The notes below the pieces were generated by a model that saw only the letters and a program-made list of their open reading frames with translations, ran no database searches and was not told the DNA's origin. Of a stretch of DNA of 8,231 bases, positions 5,759-8,231 are shown piece after piece. This DNA comes from DASXTW01 sp036505215. Lineage in GTDB: Bacteria > Actinomycetota > UBA4738. Where the stretch lies: NCBI GenBank assembly GCA_036505215.1, contig DASXTW010000134.1:1-8231 (forward strand), in the 5' to 3' direction. A program made the position numbers and the translations under genes. Positions within the stretch are counted from its first letter, which is position 1. Every line of letters starts with the position of its first letter.

Positions 5759-7711
5759 CTACCGCCACTCGATAGTGGAAACTTGGACCGGCTCCGAGGT
5801 TCCCTTGAGGCGGACGGACCTGGGTTCGGAGGCGAGGAACCTGGAGCTTCCGGCCTCGAGGACGGCATGGCTCGCGAGGATCTGCCCGCCCTCGGCGATC
5901 GAAGCGATCCGAGCGGCCTCGTGAACACCTTTGCCCCTGACCGCACCACCTGTTCGGAGGACTTCCGCTCTGTGAAGCCCGATTCGGACCTGAGGAGAGA
6001 AGCCGTGAGCCGTGCGATGATCGGCCAGGGTCCGCTGGACGGCCACCGCACAGTCGATGGCTGTGGTTGCATCTTCGAACGAGACGAAGAAGCCGTCGCC
6101 GGCGTGGTCGATCTCTTGCCCTCTGTGGGAGGTAAACAATGACCGGAGCGTTTGGTCGTGCCAGCGGATGAGGTCCTCCCAGGCCTCGTCCCCGATCGCC
6201 TCCACGAGCGGCGTGGACTTGACGATGTCCGTGATCATGAGCGTCTGGCCGACTCTTTTGGCCCCACGACCGAAGCTGGCGCCGCCGAGCAGCTCAGCGG
6301 CCTGCTTCGCGTCCGGCCGGGCACCAAGGGACTCGAACGCAGATAGGGCGGCTCGAAGATCCAGCACCGCTGACTCCTCATCGCCCAGCGCGCGATGGGC
6401 ACGTGCCATGTGCATGCGGGCTCTGGCGCCCTCATAGGGGGCATCGATCTCACGCCATAAGCCGCACGCTTGACGGAGAGACGTCAGGGCTCCAGCAGCA
6501 TCTCCTTCGGCCAGACGCACGGCCCCGAGGGCAGAAAATCCAGCCGCTTCGATACCGGCCGACCGGAATCCCTTGCCGATGGCGACCAGTTCTTCAGCGG
6601 CCCCGCGGCCGGTTGCGAGGTCTCCTGCCGAGATGGCGATCTCGACCTGAGCTGGGAGGAGCCTGGCTCGGGCGAGCGGATCGGCTGTGTGCTCCGCGAG
6701 GGCGCGCGCGATCGATGCGACAGCGGCCTCGATCTTGCCCTGCGCCAGCCGAAGCATCGAAAGCCCCGGCTCCGATTCATGGCCCAATTCGTGCGCCTGG
6801 CCAATTGCGTGCTCGGCTCCAGCCAGGTCGCCGACTCGGAGCCTGATTTCGCCCATCTCGTAGAAAGCGGCGGCCGCGTAGTTGAGATTGAACTCTTGCA
6901 ACTCCTCGCTCGCCAGGCGAGCCTCCAACTCTGCCTCGCGCCACGCGCCGCGTAGACGCATGATCTCCGCCCGGTAGACCCGACACATCCCTGGGAAGCC
7001 CGAGATGGCCTGGCGCTCGCACCACCGCTTGGCCGCCTCCGACCATTCGCCCGCCCGGCCGTAATCGGCCAGGTCACGGCAGGCCGAGATCATGTTGCAG
7101 TAAATGGCCGCGGTCCAGTAAGGGCCGAGCTCACCACCAACGGCGGCCACGGTCGCCTCGTCCATGAGTGCAAGACCCTCGGGGACCTGACCCTTGGCGA
7201 TCAGGATCCTTCCCTGGTCATGCAGGGCTAGAGCCATCAACTCCCGGTCGCCGAACCGCGTGCCGATGTCGAGAGCCCTGCTGGCATGGTCAAGCGCGGT
7301 GTCGAACTCTCTCATGCCCTCGAAGGCAACGACGGCTCGAGTCCTCTCGAGGTAACCGTGCTCGACGGACTCGGGCTGTTGGGCAAGGATGCGCTGGGCT
7401 CGATTGAGCCAAGCTGTCCCGACCGCCGAAGCGCGCTTGGCGTAATAGTCCTTGGCCAAGGCCAGGGCAACCATTGCAGCGCGAAGTGGCTCTCCGGAAG
7501 CCGAGAGTGCGGCATACGCGCGCTGACGAGCTTCGATGCACTCGTCCAGTCGCCCGGTCCACCACGCTGCTTCGGCCAGGCTCTCCAGATCCTCGGGTGT
7601 GAGCTTCTCGGAAGCGTCTGCCTGAACGAGGAGGTCGAAGCCCTCCCGCCACGCATGTCGATCTATCGCCTGCCTTCCGGCACTCAAGGGTTCGAGGATC
7701 GGGCGGCTCAC
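5759..7711 (-). CDS. TPR-repeat protein with C-terminal class III nucleotide cyclase domain
   Basis: The chosen start is GTG 7711-7709, because GGAGG (7721-7717) lies five bases before it. An in-frame ATG at 7801 would add 30 residues but lacks a Shine-Dalgarno. The 650-residue form starts VSRPILEPLSAGRQ. Residues about 10-475 are alpha-helical TPR-like repeats, for example around ALHDQGRILIAKGQVPEGLAL and YEMGEIRLRVGDLAGAEHAI. Residues about 485-620 form an adenylate/guanylate cyclase homology domain. Both metal aspartates are present, Asp495 in ITDIVKST and Asp539 in AGDGFF, and so is the transition-state arginine Arg601 in VHEAAR. The adenine-selecting lysine position holds Asp535 and the transition-state asparagine position holds His597, so cAMP synthesis is uncertain; similar substitutions are common in actinobacterial TPR/regulator cyclases. 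No membrane segment is seen, so it is probably cytosolic, with the TPRs receiving a protein signal. Confidence 0.92.
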   Translation of the reverse strand: MSRPILEPLSAGRQAIDRHAWREGFDLLVQADASEKLTPEDLESLAEAAWWTGRLDECIEARQRAYAALSASGEPLRAAMVALALAKDYYAKRASAVGTAWLNRAQRILAQQPESVEHGYLERTRAVVAFEGMREFDTALDHASRALDIGTRFGDRELMALALHDQGRILIAKGQVPEGLALMDEATVAAVGGELGPYWTAAIYCNMISACRDLADYGRAGEWSEAAKRWCERQAISGFPGMCRVYRAEIMRLRGAWREAELEARLASEELQEFNLNYAAAAFYEMGEIRLRVGDLAGAEHAIGQAHELGHESEPGLSMLRLAQGKIEAAVASIARALAEHTADPLARARLLPAQVEIAISAGDLATGRGAAEELVAIGKGFRSAGIEAAGFSALGAVRLAEGDAAGALTSLRQACGLWREIDAPYEGARARMHMARAHRALGDEESAVLDLRAALSAFESLGARPDAKQAAELLGGASFGRGAKRVGQTLMITDIVKSTPLVEAIGDEAWEDLIRWHDQTLRSLFTSHRGQEIDHAGDGFFVSFEDATTAIDCAVAVQRTLADHRTAHGFSPQVRIGLHRAEVLRTGGAVRGKGVHEAARIASIAEGGQILASHAVLEAGSSRFLASEPRSVRLKGTSEPVQVSTIEWR

Positions 7712-7716
7712 TATTT

Positions 7717-7721
7717 CCTCC
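7717..7721 (-). promoter_or_regulatory. Shine-Dalgarno deciding the start of the TPR-cyclase gene
   Basis: Read on the minus strand, GGAGG is followed by five bases (AAATA) and then GTG at 7711-7709. This is the best ribosome-binding site near the N-terminus and favours the 650-residue form over the ATG at 7801. Confidence 0.65.
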
Positions 7722-7836
7722 ATCCCCATTTCCACAGGTGGGCCTGTGAAGATACATCCGTTCCCTGAGTCGCGGCCCGGGAGACCAGGGAGATCCGCCA
7801 TCGTGGGATTCCGCTGAGGGCCCCCCGCAGCCGATC

Positions 7837-7864
7837 AAATTACAAGCGTGTAATGCTGGGACAA
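7837..7864 (-). promoter_or_regulatory. Candidate promoter of the TPR-cyclase gene
   Basis: On the minus strand TTGTCC (7864-7859) could be a -35 box (four of six matches). A 16-bp spacer leads to TAATTT (7842-7837), which fits the loose actinobacterial -10 pattern TAnnnT. Transcription would begin near 7830, about 118 bases before the preferred GTG start and about 29 before the alternative ATG. The local AT-rich patch stands out from its GC-rich surroundings. Confidence 0.45.
7839..7854. promoter_or_regulatory. Perfect inverted repeat ATTACA-N4-TGTAAT, candidate operator
   Basis: Six-base arms ATTACA (7839-7844) and TGTAAT (7849-7854) flank AGCG. The repeat overlaps the candidate -10 box and most of the spacer of the cyclase promoter, the position expected for a dimeric repressor. 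I do not recognise the binding protein, and no regulator gene of a matching family is visible in the window. Confidence 0.5.
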
Positions 7865-8149
7865 TTAGACACTATTCGAACCGCCGCCACCAGGCTGTTC
7901 AGGCTTGTGGAGCCTTCCTAGCGGGCTCTGAGCGAGGCGTTCGTGAGGGCCAGCACCATCGCGCTGGAGAGGAAATCACTCCCGAAACGTTCGGGCAGGA
8001 CCATTCACGCGGCGGAATCCAGCGAGCACAATCGGGCGGATGTTGGGGCCAACCGCGAGGACGCTTCCCTGGTTCCTCTGGGCAAAATCGCGATGCTGCG
8101 TGACGCGTCTAGACTCTATTCTGGGGCGGAAGTCCACTCGGGGGCGGTC
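7865..8149. other. Intergenic stretch without a recognised gene
   Basis: No convincing gene is seen. The frame of the gene at the right edge is open back to 7922, after a TAG at 7919-7921, but the encoded residues resemble nothing I know and have no good ribosome-binding site. A six-base inverted repeat, CCCGAA-ACG-TTCGGG, lies at 7981-7995. TAGACT (8110-8115) and TATTCT (8117-8122) fit the TAnnnT form of a -10 box for the downstream gene, but no matching -35 box is evident. Confidence 0.4.
7981..7995. repeat. Short inverted repeat CCCGAA-ACG-TTCGGG
   Basis: Perfect 6-bp arms flank a 3-base centre, in the intergenic region about 155 bp before the gene at the right edge. It could be a weak hairpin or a protein-binding site. 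At this length chance is a real possibility. Confidence 0.3.
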
Positions 8150-8231
8150 GTGCAGCCAGTAGAAACCAAGTACGCATGGCTGGGACGCGATCGGATCGCC
8201 TACCAGGTCCTCGGCGAGGGGCCGCCCGACC
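8150..8231 (+). CDS. N-terminus of a probable alpha/beta-hydrolase protein, possibly fused to a cyclase (partial)
   Basis: Only 27 codons are visible from GTG 8150 before the right edge. The translation contains ETKYAWLGRDRIAYQVLGEG followed by PPD. The pattern of a short start, a Tyr-Ala segment, then IAYQVLGEGP with PPD is what I know from the N-terminus of alpha/beta-fold hydrolases of the type that in actinobacteria and relatives often carry a C-terminal adenylate/guanylate cyclase domain. The catalytic parts lie outside the window, so both the hydrolase and the fusion are inferences. An in-frame ATG at 8093 would add 19 residues, but GTG 8150 fits the family N-terminus better. No strong Shine-Dalgarno is visible for either. 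It is divergent from the TPR-cyclase gene. Confidence 0.6.
   Translation, partial: MQPVETKYAWLGRDRIAYQVLGEGPPD

Noticed and set aside
7893..7916. CAGGCT direct repeat and AGGCT/AGCCT mini-hairpin
   Set aside because: The arms are only five or six bases and the copies are isolated. There is no T-tract and no array.

Overview
The window is GC-rich, densely coded DNA. It most likely comes from an actinomycete-type (Actinomycetota) chromosome, possibly from an uncultured lineage. The grounds are the high GC, a GTG start on the response regulator, an OmpR-type regulator of actinobacterial flavour, and a TPR/class III cyclase protein of a kind common in that phylum. No taxonomic marker is present, so the assignment is inference. 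I see no rRNA, no credible tRNA, no CRISPR array, no insertion sequence and no phage gene.

Layout. (1) Positions 1-1673, minus strand: a two-component operon, with an OmpR/PhoB-type response regulator followed by a sensor histidine kinase. The two genes overlap by 4 bases (ATGA), and the kinase runs off the left edge before its ATP-binding domain. (2) Positions 1674-1818: a divergent control region with three copies of an 8-bp box, CCTCTCAG. Two are direct repeats 11 bp apart and one is inverted, a plausible binding site for the adjacent regulator. (3) Positions 1819-2601, plus strand: a small probable lipoprotein of an uncharacterised exported family. (4) Positions 2759-5683, plus strand: a 974-residue exported multidomain protein with a signal/anchor segment, a PPC-like beta-sandwich, a BNR/sialidase-like beta-propeller with two Asp-boxes, an unassigned beta-rich domain and a C-terminal DUF11 domain. 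(5) Positions 5684-5758: a short convergent gap with a 9-bp GC-rich hairpin. (6) Positions 5759-7711 (or 7801), minus strand: a TPR-rich protein with a C-terminal class III nucleotide cyclase homology domain. (7) Positions 7802-8149: an intergenic region with a candidate promoter for the cyclase gene, overlapped by a perfect ATTACA-N4-TGTAAT inverted repeat. (8) Position 8150 to the right edge: the first 27 codons of a plus-strand gene. Its N-terminus resembles alpha/beta-hydrolase proteins that are often fused to a cyclase domain.

How the genes may work together (inference). The left half looks like an envelope-sensing unit. A membrane kinase with an extracytoplasmic sensor region and its regulator sit divergent to a lipoprotein and a large secreted protein, and the shared box cluster suggests that the regulator controls itself and the lipoprotein gene. 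The right half looks like a separate signalling unit, with a TPR-cyclase gene facing away from what may be a hydrolase-cyclase gene. I found no clear defence, mobile or biosynthetic system. The most interesting points are the box cluster, the palindrome over the cyclase promoter, the altered substrate-site residues of the cyclase domain, and the architecture of the secreted protein.
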